Part shown: one piece after another, positions 1 through 12,288 of the stretch | How positions within the stretch are numbered: position 1 is the first letter of the stretch | Layout of the letters: each line of letters opens with the position of its first letter | Source of the DNA: Gammaproteobacteria bacterium | GTDB taxonomy: Bacteria > Pseudomonadota > Gammaproteobacteria > SZUA-229 | Reading direction: 5' to 3' | DNA: 40,741 nt | Assembly: GCA_024636785.1 (NCBI GenBank) | Contig: JAGXGK010000026.1 | Span: 1-40,741, forward strand | The notes under the pieces: model-generated | What the model was told of the DNA's origin: nothing | Database searches by the model: none | The model's input: the letters and a program-made list of their open reading frames with translations, nothing else | Position numbers and translations under genes: made by a program

Positions 1-1043
1 TAAATCACCAGCAGTACGATGAGCACCGCTTCGATGATGGTTTTGTATACTTCCGAAATGGACGACTTGATAAACTGGCTGGCGTCATAAGGCACCTTCA
101 CCTGTAGCCCCTGCGGTAATTGCGCCTCCACTTTGGGAATGAGCTGGTTCACCGCATCGGCAACGGTGATGGGGTTGGCACCCGGCGACTGCTCGATGGC
201 GATGAACACCGAGGGGATGCCCTTGTACCAGGTGGTGGTGTCGTAATCGTCGGCACCCAGTTCGGCCTCGGCGATATCCTGCAGGCGTACCAGTGTGCCA
301 TTTTCATTGCGTATCACCAGTTTGTGGAAATTATCCGGATCATTGACGTCGGTGGAGGCGGTGAGGTTGATGCTCAGGTATTTATCCTTGGTGGAGCCGA
401 TGCCTGCCTGATAGTTATTCTCGCGCAGCACATTCACCACATCTTCACCGGTCACGCCCAGCGCGGCCATGCGCTGCGGGTTGAGCCAGATGCGCATGGC
501 AAACTGAGAGGCAAACAGCCGTGCCTTGGCGACGCCGGGCAGGGCCTGCAATTGCGGCTGCACTACGCGTAAGACGTAATCACTGATCTGCGGCCGCGGT
601 ATGGTTTCGCTAAAAAAGGCCAGATACATCAGCGCTGTGCTGTCGCCGGTGGAGGATTCGATGATGGGATCCAGCGCATTAGCGGGTAATTCACCACGCT
701 TACTGGCGACCTTGGCCTGAATTTCGGCGATGGCGGCATTGGGATCGTAGTTGAGGCGCATCTGCACTTCGATCTGGGAAGCGCCCTGTAAGCTGGTGGA
801 GGAGATAAAATCGATACCGTTGGCTTCGGATATCGCCTGTTGCAGGGGCGTGGTGACAAAGCCCTTCACCAGGTCGGAGCTGGCGCCGGGGTAAGGCGTG
901 GTGACCGTGATCACGGTGTTCTTGATGACCGGGAACTGGCGCACCTCGAGCAGGCCGAGTGAGCGCAAACCCATCAGCAGAATCAGCAGGCTGACCACGG
1001 TTGCCAGAACCGGGCGATGAATAAAAATGTCGGTAAATTTCAT
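1..1043 (-). CDS. RND efflux transporter inner-membrane pump (partial, N-terminal part)
   Basis: About 347 N-terminal codons of a resistance-nodulation-division (AcrB/MexB-type) pump are visible; the C-terminal two thirds lie beyond the left edge. The protein opens with MKFTDIFIHRPVLATVVSLL, the usual cytoplasmic lead-in and first membrane helix, followed by a periplasmic porter segment containing FPVIKNTVITVTTPYPGAS and DPNAAIAEIQ, both typical of the family. A second hydrophobic helix begins near position 30. The pump uses proton-motive force to drive substrates from the periplasm or inner membrane to an outer-membrane channel. Its ATG overlaps the TGA of the adaptor gene by 4 bases, so the two are translationally coupled. 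No TolC-like gene is visible. Substrates cannot be read from sequence. Confidence 0.93.
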   Translation of the reverse strand, partial: MKFTDIFIHRPVLATVVSLLILLMGLRSLGLLEVRQFPVIKNTVITVTTPYPGASSDLVKGFVTTPLQQAISEANGIDFISSTSLQGASQIEVQMRLNYDPNAAIAEIQAKVASKRGELPANALDPIIESSTGDSTALMYLAFFSETIPRPQISDYVLRVVQPQLQALPGVAKARLFASQFAMRIWLNPQRMAALGVTGEDVVNVLRENNYQAGIGSTKDKYLSINLTASTDVNDPDNFHKLVIRNENGTLVRLQDIAEAELGADDYDTTTWYKGIPSVFIAIEQSPGANPITVADAVNQLIPKVEAQLPQGLQVKVPYDASQFIKSSISEVYKTIIEAVLIVLLVI

Positions 1044-2149
1044 TCGCCGGTAATCTCGCTGTCGTCGAGTTTGACCTGATTGTCGACCTTAACCGCCATG
1101 CCATCACGCAGTTTTATCAGACCGGTGCGCGCCACCCGGGTGTCGAGTGGCAGGCCGGTGATGGCAACCCGTCCTCCACGTATTTCGCCGGTCTCCACCA
1201 GAGTGCGTTTAACCGTGAGTGCTCCTTCTTCGGCCTCATTAATCACAAAAATGAAATTGCCGTAAGTGTTAAAACTGATGGCGGTGCGCGGCAGGGTTAA
1301 TACGGTGTGTGCCTCATCGGTGATGGTTTCCACCCGGGCGAACATGCCGGGGCGCATGAGCTTGTCGGGGTTTTGTAAGGTGGCACGAATTTTCATGGTG
1401 CGGGTGCCGGTATCGACCCCGGGATTCAACGCGCTGATCTCACCACTGAATTCCTGCTCGGGGAATGCATCCAGTTGCAACGTCACCGGCTGGCCGGTTT
1501 CTATCCGGCTTAAATAGCGCTCCGACAGATTGTAATCCACGTAGATGGGATCGAGTGCCTGCAAGCTGACTATGGGCATGCCGGCCTCGACAAACTGGCC
1601 TAGATCAACCTGGCGTATGCCGGCCAGACCGGCGAAGGGCGCACGAATCACCTTACGTTTGATCACCGACTCCTGTTGATTGAGTCGCGCCATGGAGGCA
1701 TCGAAGCGCGCTTCCGCTTCATCGAACTCCGATTTGGAAATCACGCGTTTCTTGAGCAGATCCTGAGAGCGGCTAAACTGCACCTTGGCCAGTTTGCTTT
1801 CAGCCCGCAGCGCTTCCAGCGCCGCCCTGTCGACAGAGTCATCCAGCCGAACCAGTATCTCACCCTCTTTAACCTGCTGACCGGAACTGAAAACAATCTC
1901 ACTGATAATGCCATTAACTTCGGTGCTGACATCAATGCCGTTAACGGCCACCAGCGAGCCGGCAGCCTGCAGTGATGGCTGCCAGCTTTCCTGCTGCACC
2001 TGCGTCGAGGCAATCACAGCAGGTGGCAGGCTCGGTGGCGGTGTTTCCTGAAAAGGGCTTTTCCAGAACAGAAGTCCCGCGATAATCAGCGCGACAATAA
2101 TCAGGGAGCCGGTCAGAAAGCTAGTGGTGGAGATCCGTTGTTTGGGCAT
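1040..2149 (-). CDS. RND pump periplasmic adaptor (membrane fusion protein)
   Basis: A 369-residue HlyD/AcrA-type adaptor. It has one N-terminal hydrophobic segment (about residues 14-32) that anchors or exports it, then a split lipoyl/barrel-sandwich region (EVNGIISEIVFSSGQQVKEG and later RAPFAGLAGIRQVDLGQFV) around a helical hairpin, then beta-barrel sequence. It joins the RND pump to an outer-membrane channel. The downstream pump gene overlaps it by 4 bases, so they form one operon read leftward. A 33-base palindrome about 67 bases upstream of the start (2216-2248) could be an operator. The length is normal for the family. Confidence 0.93.
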   Translation of the reverse strand: MPKQRISTTSFLTGSLIIVALIIAGLLFWKSPFQETPPPSLPPAVIASTQVQQESWQPSLQAAGSLVAVNGIDVSTEVNGIISEIVFSSGQQVKEGEILVRLDDSVDRAALEALRAESKLAKVQFSRSQDLLKKRVISKSEFDEAEARFDASMARLNQQESVIKRKVIRAPFAGLAGIRQVDLGQFVEAGMPIVSLQALDPIYVDYNLSERYLSRIETGQPVTLQLDAFPEQEFSGEISALNPGVDTGTRTMKIRATLQNPDKLMRPGMFARVETITDEAHTVLTLPRTAISFNTYGNFIFVINEAEEGALTVKRTLVETGEIRGGRVAITGLPLDTRVARTGLIKLRDGMAVKVDNQVKLDDSEITGE

Positions 2150-2215
2150 AGTCGCTGTTCCTGATTATGAGTCGGCAAAGAGAGTCGTAAATTGTTCAGG
2201 AACGTAGTATATGGT

Positions 2216-2248
2216 TTGCCGGATAATTTGTGAATGTATAACCGGCAA
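2216..2248. promoter_or_regulatory. palindrome upstream of the RND adaptor gene, possible operator
   Basis: The arms TTGCCGG and CCGGCAA flank an AT-rich centre. Inner bases also partly pair (GATA on one side, TATA on the other). The site lies between the adaptor start at 2149 and the end of the SUKH-like gene at 2389, where a repressor of an efflux operon would be expected to bind. No TetR- or MarR-type repressor gene is adjacent. It could equally be an RNA hairpin in the leader or downstream of the SUKH-like gene. Confidence 0.3.
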
Positions 2249-2388
2249 GGTCAAGCTTCTTAATGACGCTTTGTGAGGGCTTATGGCGTTTTATCTCAGG
2301 CGGTGCCCATCCCCGTCTCATTAGGCGGACAGGGCAGGGATGCTAACGTCTGATGGCTTATGAGGGAGAATCGGCATTACCGGTTAAG

Positions 2389-2778
2389 CTAATGTTTTAT
2401 CCTGCTGTTAAGCCGGATATTCGGGTAGGGCGACGATACAATGATGCCTTCATCGGTATTAAAATGGATCTCTTTTTCTGATAAACAGCTCATAAATTCA
2501 TCAATAGACGCCCACTGGCATACCACCTCCCGGTTGTCGTCCAGTGCAATAACTTTACCGGTATCTTCATCCAGGCAAAAAAGATCGTGCCAGTCGCCGT
2601 AAAAGGGGATCAAATTATCATCAACTTCCCAGTCCTGTCTCAGGCTCAGACCCCCCTGGATTTCCTGCCACGACCAGAACGGCATAACCAGCGGTTCAAG
2701 CTCGCAGTTGATAAAAATTGAAGCGTATTTTTCATTAAAGCCTTCAACGGCTTGCAAAAACTCTGAATAATTATTCAT
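2389..2778 (-). CDS. SMI1/KNR4 (SUKH)-like small protein
   Basis: The protein is 129 residues from the ATG at 2778. That start has an AGCAGG-like ribosome site, whereas the longer ORF start at 2829 has none. The sequence around FYGDWHDLFCLD, then TGKVIALDDN, then a hydrophobic helix with ASIDEFMSCL resembles the SMI1/KNR4 (SUKH) fold pattern of an acidic GDWHD-type strand followed by a terminal helix. Many SUKH proteins are immunity proteins against polymorphic toxins, but others are not, and no toxin gene is adjacent. There is no signal peptide or membrane segment, so it is probably cytoplasmic. The family assignment is by pattern recognition only. Confidence 0.6.
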   Translation of the reverse strand: MNNYSEFLQAVEGFNEKYASIFINCELEPLVMPFWSWQEIQGGLSLRQDWEVDDNLIPFYGDWHDLFCLDEDTGKVIALDDNREVVCQWASIDEFMSCLSEKEIHFNTDEGIIVSSPYPNIRLNSRIKH

Positions 2779-2866
2779 GATAAAAGCCTGCTGTGATGAG
2801 TGTTGCGGCATTGCAAAACCGTGAATCATTTTACAACAACAATATAATTAGATTTACTTACATACA

Positions 2867-3055
2867 TCAATAATTAACCACTTTGTCACCGCAATGGTGT
2901 GCGCAACTGACGCCGTCCGGTTCGTAATGCCGGGAGAGATTATCAGCGAAGACATTGCGCATGGTTTCAAAGTCCGCGCTCACATGGCTGAAGCGCTCCA
3001 TTCCACTCGTGTCTGGAAAGCAAGTTCTATAACGAGACGTCAGTCGACTGTTCAC
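2867..3055 (-). pseudogene. probable remnant of a beta-lactamase-family serine hydrolase N-terminus
   Basis: The 62-codon frame contains FETMRNVFADNLSRHYEPDG followed by CGDKVVNY and a stop. This resembles the N-terminus of EstB-type class C beta-lactamase-like serine hydrolases, which commonly read as a helix with a VRDAFAENF-like core, then a short strand ending in GxKVVDLWGG. Here the frame stops exactly where the DLWGG motif would follow, and no catalytic SxxK is present. I read it as a leftover fragment. It lies just downstream of the HxlR-type regulator on the same strand, so it may once have been its regulated partner. The similarity is short and not certain. Confidence 0.35.
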
Positions 3056-3114
3056 GCCTTAGTGTAATAGTTAACAGGGTTAATATTCACTCAGTTTCGT
3101 TAGACTAATTTGAG

Positions 3115-3825
3115 CTATTTGCCGGAACTCCAGTCCAGCTCTGGATAAGTGTCTAATGATCCTAATTGGGATAATGCACTTGAGCGTAGCCAGTCCTGTA
3201 GCTTGCTGACCAGTTTAGGGTCACCCATTATCACCACTTCGGATTTCCGGGCGGCTTCATTAAAACGTTTTTCACAGGTCCATATTTCAGTCATGGTTTT
3301 AAGCGAACACCGGATCAGGATATCAATGTCGTAGCCGCGATCATTCAGGCACAGATCAACCTCGCCGTTTTCAGAGACCAGCCACCAGTCTTTCGCACCT
3401 TTGGCTGCATCCGGGTATTCGAACTGGACAACGACGCGATGCTCCGGAAAAACCGAAGGATCAACACTGCGACGCATATCCCACATCAACAGTCCCGCGT
3501 CCAGATCGCCGCTGTTTAAATTTGATCGAACCCAGCGATGACCCCAGGCCCCGAGCAGTTCCACGACGGGTCGTAACTCTTTACCCGCCTGGGTGAGATG
3601 ATATTTATGATTGCCCTTGCTGCCGACAAGCTCGATAACGCCCGATTTTATTAACTGCTTAAGCCGAGTTGATAATAGCGTAGGGGACATCAGCGGTACG
3701 CCTTTTTGTAACTCACTAAAGCGCGTGCTTCCGGCAATTAATTCCCGAACGATGATTAATGTCCAGCGCTCACAGAGTAACTGGGTAGCTTGCGCCAATG
3801 GGCAGAACTGACCATAAGGTTTCAT
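3115..3825 (-). CDS. HxlR-family winged-helix regulator with C-terminal SCP2-like domain
   Basis: A 236-residue protein. Residues about 8-95 form an HxlR-type winged helix: the CPLAQATQLLCERWTLIIVR opening, then TRFSELQKGVPLMSPTLLST (recognition region) and a wing. The remaining 120 or so residues lack a second DNA-binding motif and resemble the SCP2/sterol-carrier-like domain seen in a subgroup of this family (WDMRRSVDP, later VVIMGDPKLVSKL). Members usually repress a nearby gene in response to a small ligand; here the neighbour is only the hydrolase fragment. The start is supported by AGGAG 8 bases upstream and a candidate -10 at 3879-3884. Confidence 0.87.
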   Translation of the reverse strand: MKPYGQFCPLAQATQLLCERWTLIIVRELIAGSTRFSELQKGVPLMSPTLLSTRLKQLIKSGVIELVGSKGNHKYHLTQAGKELRPVVELLGAWGHRWVRSNLNSGDLDAGLLMWDMRRSVDPSVFPEHRVVVQFEYPDAAKGAKDWWLVSENGEVDLCLNDRGYDIDILIRCSLKTMTEIWTCEKRFNEAARKSEVVIMGDPKLVSKLQDWLRSSALSQLGSLDTYPELDWSSGK

Positions 3826-3878
3826 GAAGCACTCCTGTCAGCAGGGTTATAGCAACTACAGATTTTGTACTTAAATTG

Positions 3879-3884
3879 ATTATA
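3879..3884 (-). promoter_or_regulatory. candidate -10 box for the HxlR-type regulator
   Basis: A perfect TATAAT on the minus strand about 54 bases upstream of the regulator's ATG. No convincing -35 lies 16-18 bases further upstream. The rest of 3826-4127 between the divergent regulator and haemoglobin genes holds no gene or strong repeat that I can see. Confidence 0.35.
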
Positions 3885-4127
3885 TTCTTAATGCTAATAT
3901 AAATTGACCTTAACCTGAGTCCGTGGTTTAACCGCGGCGCCTGACACAAGCTCCTGGTTCCACAGCGGATCAAAAAATGCCCGCTTAACCTAAGGGTGAA
4001 GCTAAGATTTTTTGAAACCCCTGTGAAACCAATTTCTTGCACCATGCATCCACGTTTATACCACGGATTCAGGTTTAATTATCGACTTGATAGTTAGAAG
4101 GGTTTTCAAACTTACCGGAGTATAGCT

Positions 4128-4487
4128 ATGAGTGCATCACTTTTTGAAAGATTAGGCGGTAATGAAGGCATAACAGCAATTACTAATGATCTCGTAGACA
4201 ACCATCTGTCGAATAAGGCTATAGCAAATCGCTTTGCCCAGTCGGATGTCCCAACAATAAAACATGCCGCTGCCACGTTTATGATTAGCGGAACAGGCGG
4301 TGAAAATGTTTACAAAGGAAAAGACATGCTGGCTGCGCATAAAGGCATGAATATATCGCCCCACGAATTTATGGCGGTACTGGATGATGCCCTGGCCGCG
4401 ATGGGAAAAAACAATGTAGGTCAACGCGAACAGGAAGAGGTTCTCTACATTCTCTACAGCATGCGTCCTCAAATCGTGCTCGTATAA
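4128..4487 (+). CDS. group 1 truncated haemoglobin
   Basis: A 119-residue globin. It begins SLFERLGGNEGI, the typical group 1 (trHbN) opening, and carries the proximal haem-binding histidine in AAHKGMNIS (His71) followed by the EFMAVLDDALAAMG helix. The length is normal for the 2-over-2 fold. It should bind haem and a gaseous ligand (oxygen or NO) in the cytoplasm. The residue aligning with the usual helix-B tyrosine looks like Val23, although this alignment is by eye. The gene stands alone, with a CGGAG ribosome site upstream and a divergent regulator gene. It is probably monocistronic. Confidence 0.93.
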   Translation: MSASLFERLGGNEGITAITNDLVDNHLSNKAIANRFAQSDVPTIKHAAATFMISGTGGENVYKGKDMLAAHKGMNISPHEFMAVLDDALAAMGKNNVGQREQEEVLYILYSMRPQIVLV

Positions 4488-4560
4488 TTTCAGTGTTAGT
4501 TGTGTGTGGCCACCGTTCTTGTGTCCACGCGGCTGGATTAAAGATATGAAAAATTTAGTC

Positions 4561-4713
4561 CATATACGAATGCAGATAAGAGCAAAGGCTCAGTCCGCGA
4601 AGGACGCCAAGATCGCGAAAAAAGCTAATGATTAAAAGGTTTTCTTCGCGTCTTTCGCGTTCTTCGCGGATAGATTCTCAGCTTTTACCTGCATTCGTCT
4701 GCGAATATATTTA
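4561..4713. repeat. dispersed intergenic inverted repeat (CGCGAAG variant)
   Basis: Two nested inverted repeats. The outer arms are TACGAATGCAGATAAGAGC (from 4565) against the complement of GCTTTTACCTGCATTCGTCT (from 4681). The inner arms are CCGCGAAGGACGC (from 4595) against CTTCGCGTCTTTCGCGTTCT (from 4643). The design is the same as the CGCAGAG clusters elsewhere in this window, with a different heptamer. It lies between the convergent haemoglobin and CPXCG-protein genes and may form a long hairpin. Confidence 0.7.
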
Positions 4714-4730
4714 AACCCATACACACGCTA

Positions 4731-4922
4731 TTATTCGTTTTCGTTGGTAACAATCACGCTTATATCACCCTCGTGATCAACTGTTACATCGAAGTTAATC
4801 GGTCGGCAGCAGACCTGGCAGTCTTCTATATAATTTTGTTCTGGAATGGAGCAGTCGATGAGGATGTCGATGCTTTCACCGCAGTAGGGGCAGTTTACTT
4901 TTCGGGTTTCGAGTTCGTTCAC
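4731..4922 (-). CDS. CPXCG-motif cysteine-rich small protein
   Basis: The 63-residue protein has CPYCGE near residue 11 and a second cysteine set CQVCCRP near residue 36, a zinc-ribbon-like arrangement. This matches the conserved small family named for its CPXCG motif. It probably binds one zinc ion; its function is unknown. It lies 6 bases downstream of another small gene that itself overlaps zapE, so the three are probably cotranscribed. Confidence 0.85.
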   Translation of the reverse strand: MNELETRKVNCPYCGESIDILIDCSIPEQNYIEDCQVCCRPINFDVTVDHEGDISVIVTNENE

Positions 4923-4928
4923 GAGGAA

Positions 4929-5123
4929 TTATTCCTGTTCGTACACGGTCATAATGGCTTTGAGTTCCAGCAGCACGGACTCTGTTTCCTGTACGCTCAA
5001 CGGTGATGTTTCCGGGGTGCTTTCGCGGCGTTCCAGTATTTCGATAACGTCCTTGACGTGTTCGCAGCCGTTGGCGCAGATGTGCTCGATGACGTGCTGG
5101 AGTTTTTCGTTGTTATGGAGCAT
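4929..5123 (-). CDS. conserved-looking small protein of unknown function
   Basis: A 64-residue acidic, mostly helical protein with two cysteines (HICANGCEHV) and a C-terminal helix VLLELKAIMTVYEQE. I do not recognise a named family. It overlaps the end of zapE by 11 bases and is followed after 6 bases by the CPXCG gene, and this tight packing is the best evidence that it is real. There is no signal peptide or membrane segment. Confidence 0.65.
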   Translation of the reverse strand: MLHNNEKLQHVIEHICANGCEHVKDVIEILERRESTPETSPLSVQETESVLLELKAIMTVYEQE

Positions 5124-6207
5124 GAGGTCTGGCCAGATAATATTCTGATTGCATCTCGATCAGGCGACTGAGAGTGCGTTGGAAGGCAAATTTTAGCATG
5201 TCTCCGCAGTATAGTTGCTCTGGCCCGGTTTCGGCGCTAAGTAGTATTTTTACTTTTCTGTCGTAGAGAGCATCGACCAGATAGATGAAGCGACGTGCTT
5301 TGTCGTCCATGTATTCATCCATGACGGGGATGTTGGAGAGCAGCAGGGTGTGAAACTGTTCGGCCAGTTGCAGATAGTCCTGAGTGGCGCGTGGCGCGTT
5401 GCACAATACCTCGAAGTCGAACCAGACTACGCCATCACCACAGGCGAGGGTGGCTATCGGGCGGTTGTGGACTGTGAGGGTATGCGACTGTTTTAAACTC
5501 TCGCCCGCCAATCGCTGCATGGTCTGTTGCAGTTTTGAGCAGCTGGCTTCGCTGTCGAGCATGATGGTGGCATTATTGCCCGGTCTTAAAGCGGTTCGGT
5601 GATCAATTTTGCCATCGAGATGGATGATGCGGCTGGTCTGCTTGATGAGTTCGATGGCGGGCAGGAAACGTTCGCGTTGCAGGCCGTTGAGGTATAAATC
5701 ATCCGGTCTGCGGTTGGAGGTCATGATCAGCATTACGCCGTGTTCGTGCAGCGTCTGCAACAGGCCGTGCAGCAGCAGCGCGTCAGTGATATTGGTGACG
5801 ATAAATTCATCCAGGCAGATCACCCGGTATAGTTGGGCATAATCGCGGGCGACGGTGATGAGCGGATTCTTCCGGTTTTTGATGGCGTCGAGGCGGTGAT
5901 GCACGTCGAGCATGAACGGGTGAAAATGGATGCGGCGTTTTTCCGCGAACGGCAGGCTGTTATAAAACAGGTGCATCAGCCAGCTCTTGCCGCGCCCGAC
6001 ATTGCCCCAGAGATAGATGCCCTGTCGGCTGGTTGTCAACGTCGGTATTGGTTTTTTGAATAATCGCTGCGGCCAGTGTATGGTCGGGGTGGGTTGGGCC
6101 AGTGCCTCATAACAGGTCTGAAAAGCGGTAATCGCGATCTGTTGTGCCGGGTCGAGACTGTAACCTTCCTCGCTTATGGCTTGTTCAAGTAGTTTATTAA
6201 GTGGCAT
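5113..6207 (-). CDS. zapE: cell division ATPase ZapE (AFG1 family)
   Basis: A 364-residue AFG1/ZapE-type ATPase. It has Walker A GNVGRGKS at residues 68-75 and Walker B VICLDEF at 129-135, followed by the sensor region LIMTSNRRPDDLY. In E. coli, ZapE acts at the Z-ring late in constriction; mitochondrial relatives (AFG1/LACE1) help membrane-protein quality control. The length fits the family. It reads leftward, divergent from pyrG, and heads a small operon with two short proteins whose genes overlap or nearly abut it. Confidence 0.93.
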   Translation of the reverse strand: MPLNKLLEQAISEEGYSLDPAQQIAITAFQTCYEALAQPTPTIHWPQRLFKKPIPTLTTSRQGIYLWGNVGRGKSWLMHLFYNSLPFAEKRRIHFHPFMLDVHHRLDAIKNRKNPLITVARDYAQLYRVICLDEFIVTNITDALLLHGLLQTLHEHGVMLIMTSNRRPDDLYLNGLQRERFLPAIELIKQTSRIIHLDGKIDHRTALRPGNNATIMLDSEASCSKLQQTMQRLAGESLKQSHTLTVHNRPIATLACGDGVVWFDFEVLCNAPRATQDYLQLAEQFHTLLLSNIPVMDEYMDDKARRFIYLVDALYDRKVKILLSAETGPEQLYCGDMLKFAFQRTLSRLIEMQSEYYLARPHAP

Positions 6208-6421
6208 TTAGTTATAAATAACAGCAGGTTATGGCAGACATGTAAAGTCAGTTATTGTTCTGTTCAGGGTTGGTCTGTGCCTATCTTGCCAGAAATCGGA
6301 TTATGAGTGAGGTTATTTCAAAGCTGAATCAGGCCGTAATAAGGAGGCTGGCAATGGCTAAACGCAATTGTCGTAGCGGGCTATTATTGTTACCATAAGC
6401 GCCCAAGCGAGCGTGTCCTAA

Positions 6422-8979
<2,558 letters not shown>

Positions 8980-9005
8980 GAGTTTGTAGTTAAATAGAAA
9001 GGCCT

Positions 9006-9163
9006 GTTCACCGCATAGGCGCAGAGGACGCAGAGAAGAAATTATTGTTAATCTACATCTCACTCTGTTATTAACCTCAATAGGTACTATGTACACACTA
9101 ATACTGAAAGTGATTTATAAAACCTAATGTTTTCTCTGCGTCCTCTGCGCCTCTGCGGTGAAC
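9006..9163. repeat. CGCAGAG-type inverted repeat between kdsA and eno
   Basis: The left arm 9006-9038 (GTTCACCGCATAGGCGCAGA and onward) pairs almost perfectly with the right arm 9131-9163 (reverse complement GTTCACCGCAGAGGCGCAGA and onward) over about 33 bases, with about 90 bases between them. Transcribed, it would form a strong hairpin separating kdsA from eno, whose own start lies 79 bases beyond. It belongs to the same dispersed family as the clusters near 22.9, 26.5 and 32 kb. Confidence 0.85.
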
Positions 9164-9232
9164 GCTTTTATCTAATGCTCTATATCTAAAAATATTTAAT
9201 AACAACCAATAATCAACAATCGATTTTTATAA

Positions 9233-10522
<1,290 letters not shown>

Positions 10523-10545
10523 TCAAATAATTTCAACGAAGTCTT

Positions 10546-10878
10546 GTGAAAAAAATTATCGCCATACTGATTGTCTTGCTGGTCATGCTGCAATACAAAA
10601 TATGGCTGGGCGACGGTGGCATTCCAAAAATTCTGGCGTTGCAGGAAGAGCTTGATCTCGTCCAGAGTCAGGTGGATAGCTTGCAGGAGCGCAATCAGGC
10701 ACTGGATGCCGAAGTGCAGGACCTGAAAAAAGGCCTGCACGCCATTGAAGAACGCGCCAGAAGCGAGCTGGGTATGATTGCTAAAGATGAAAAATATTAT
10801 CAGGTGATTTCCAGCGAGGCTGATAAAGTGGATAACAAACAATCGCCGCTGGAAGCTGAAGCGGCGGTGAATCCCTAA
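10546..10878 (+). CDS. ftsB: cell division protein FtsB
   Basis: The 110-residue bitopic protein starts at GTG. A short cytoplasmic end (MKK) and one membrane helix (about residues 4-20) are followed by a periplasmic coiled coil (LQEELDLVQSQVDSLQERNQ) and the conserved EERARSELGMI segment. FtsB pairs with FtsL and FtsQ in the divisome. It sits 23 bases after eno and 4 bases before ispD, the usual position. The acidic C-terminal tail is not conserved. Confidence 0.95.
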   Translation: MKKIIAILIVLLVMLQYKIWLGDGGIPKILALQEELDLVQSQVDSLQERNQALDAEVQDLKKGLHAIEERARSELGMIAKDEKYYQVISSEADKVDNKQSPLEAEAAVNP

Positions 10879-10882
10879 CACC

Positions 10883-11608
10883 ATGAATAACTTATCAATC
10901 TGGGCGGTGATTCCCGCCGCTGGCATTGGCCGTCGCATGCAGTCGGACATTCCCAAACAATATTTGCAACTGCTGGGTGCAAGCGTGCTTGAAAACACGA
11001 TTCGGCGCCTGCTGGCCGCTGATAAAATAAGTGGCCTGGCCATAGCCCTGCGCGATGATGATCAATACTGGCCTGAGCTGAACATCACTTCAGCTAAGCT
11101 CGTACTCAGGGCTGAAGGTGGCAGCGAGCGCTGCGACTCGGTGCTGAGTGCCATGAAGGCGCTGGCGCAGCATGAAAACTTTGACATTAATAATGACTGG
11201 GTGCTGGTACACGATGCGGTGCGCCCCTGCGTGCGGCTCTCGGATATCGAGCGGCTAATCGCACAAGCCACGCTTAACGACGCCGGTGGGCTGCTGGCTC
11301 TGCCGGTTCGCGACACCATGAAACGCCAGACTGTCGGCGCAGAAGTGGTGCAGCAGACGGTGGAACGTGAAGGTTTATGGCATGCACTGACGCCGCAGTT
11401 GTTTCCCTACGGGGTTTTGCAAAATGCCCTGGTTCGGGCCCTGGCCGAAGGCATAGCAGTAACCGATGAATCTTCAGCCATGGAGCACGCCGGTTATGCA
11501 CCATTACTGGTCGAAGGCTGCGAAGATAACATCAAAATCACCCGTCCCGGTGATTTGCGCCTGGCTGAACTATTTATGGCTGACCAACAGGTCCAGGAGG
11601 ATTCATGA
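10883..11608 (+). CDS. ispD: 2-C-methyl-D-erythritol 4-phosphate cytidylyltransferase
   Basis: The 241-residue enzyme of the MEP isoprenoid pathway couples MEP to CTP. The nucleotide-binding loop is [19 protein letters not shown] near the N-terminus, and [11 protein letters not shown] and the C-terminal [11 protein letters not shown] are family signatures. Its last 4 bases overlap ispF, which catalyses a later step of the same pathway. The length is normal. Confidence 0.97.
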   Translation: MNNLSIWAVIPAAGIGRRMQSDIPKQYLQLLGASVLENTIRRLLAADKISGLAIALRDDDQYWPELNITSAKLVLRAEGGSERCDSVLSAMKALAQHENFDINNDWVLVHDAVRPCVRLSDIERLIAQATLNDAGGLLALPVRDTMKRQTVGAEVVQQTVEREGLWHALTPQLFPYGVLQNALVRALAEGIAVTDESSAMEHAGYAPLLVEGCEDNIKITRPGDLRLAELFMADQQVQEDS

Positions 11609-12108
11609 CCACTCATGCCCAACCTATTATCCCGATTCGTATCGGCCACGGTTTTGATGTGCACGCCTTTGCCGAAGGTGACCATATCGTGCTGGCAGGT
11701 GTTCGCGTAGCACACACTCACGGCCTGCTGGCGCATTCCGATGGCGATGTGGTCATCCACGCCATTTGTGACGCTCTGCTGGGAGCGATTGCGGCGGGGG
11801 ATATAGGCCGGCATTTTCCGGATACGGATGTCCGCTATAAAAATATAGACAGCCGTTTGCTATTGCAAAGTGTCTATCAAAAAGTGAAACAGGCCGGTTA
11901 CGGATTATCTAATCTTGATGTCACCATCGTTGCACAGGTTCCGGTATTATCGACGTATATAGCGCCGATGTGCGAGAGCATAGGCGAGCTCCTTGAGGTG
12001 CAAAAAAATCAAATAAATATCAAGGCTACTACAACAGAGAAATTAGGATATGTGGGTAGAAAAGAGGGTATTGCGGTTCACGCCGTTGTGCTCGTCGCGG
12101 CACAATAA
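11605..12108 (+). CDS. ispF: 2-C-methyl-D-erythritol 2,4-cyclodiphosphate synthase
   Basis: A 167-residue trimeric zinc enzyme of the MEP pathway. It has the metal-binding [11 protein letters not shown] motif near the N-terminus, then [20 protein letters not shown] and, near the end, [17 protein letters not shown]. It is coupled to ispD by an ATGA overlap. Usual downstream neighbours in E. coli (truD, surE, pcm) are absent; the next gene is an HU-like protein after 180 bases. Confidence 0.98.
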   Translation: MTTHAQPIIPIRIGHGFDVHAFAEGDHIVLAGVRVAHTHGLLAHSDGDVVIHAICDALLGAIAAGDIGRHFPDTDVRYKNIDSRLLLQSVYQKVKQAGYGLSNLDVTIVAQVPVLSTYIAPMCESIGELLEVQKNQINIKATTTEKLGYVGRKEGIAVHAVVLVAAQ

Positions 12109-12288
12109 ACCATTAATAAATGAACAGTTCGTCGGATTAAGCATGAATATGTCAGTTATTACAGCAATAGAAGGCTTAAATTGAAAATTATTGTGATTTA
12201 GGTGTTTACATTGCAGGGTTAAAGTTATAAAAATGCGTCTAGTTGTAAGAGCTAAAAAATAAATAAACCACCAAAGGATAAAAAAATC

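Noticed and set aside
120-572. Plus-strand 150-residue ORF at the left edge
   Set aside because: It is a shadow of the RND pump gene on the minus strand, which has recognisable family motifs throughout.
12205-12231. TTTACA and TATAAA as a promoter for the HU-like gene
   Set aside because: The spacer is only 15 bases, and the region is AT-rich enough for chance matches.
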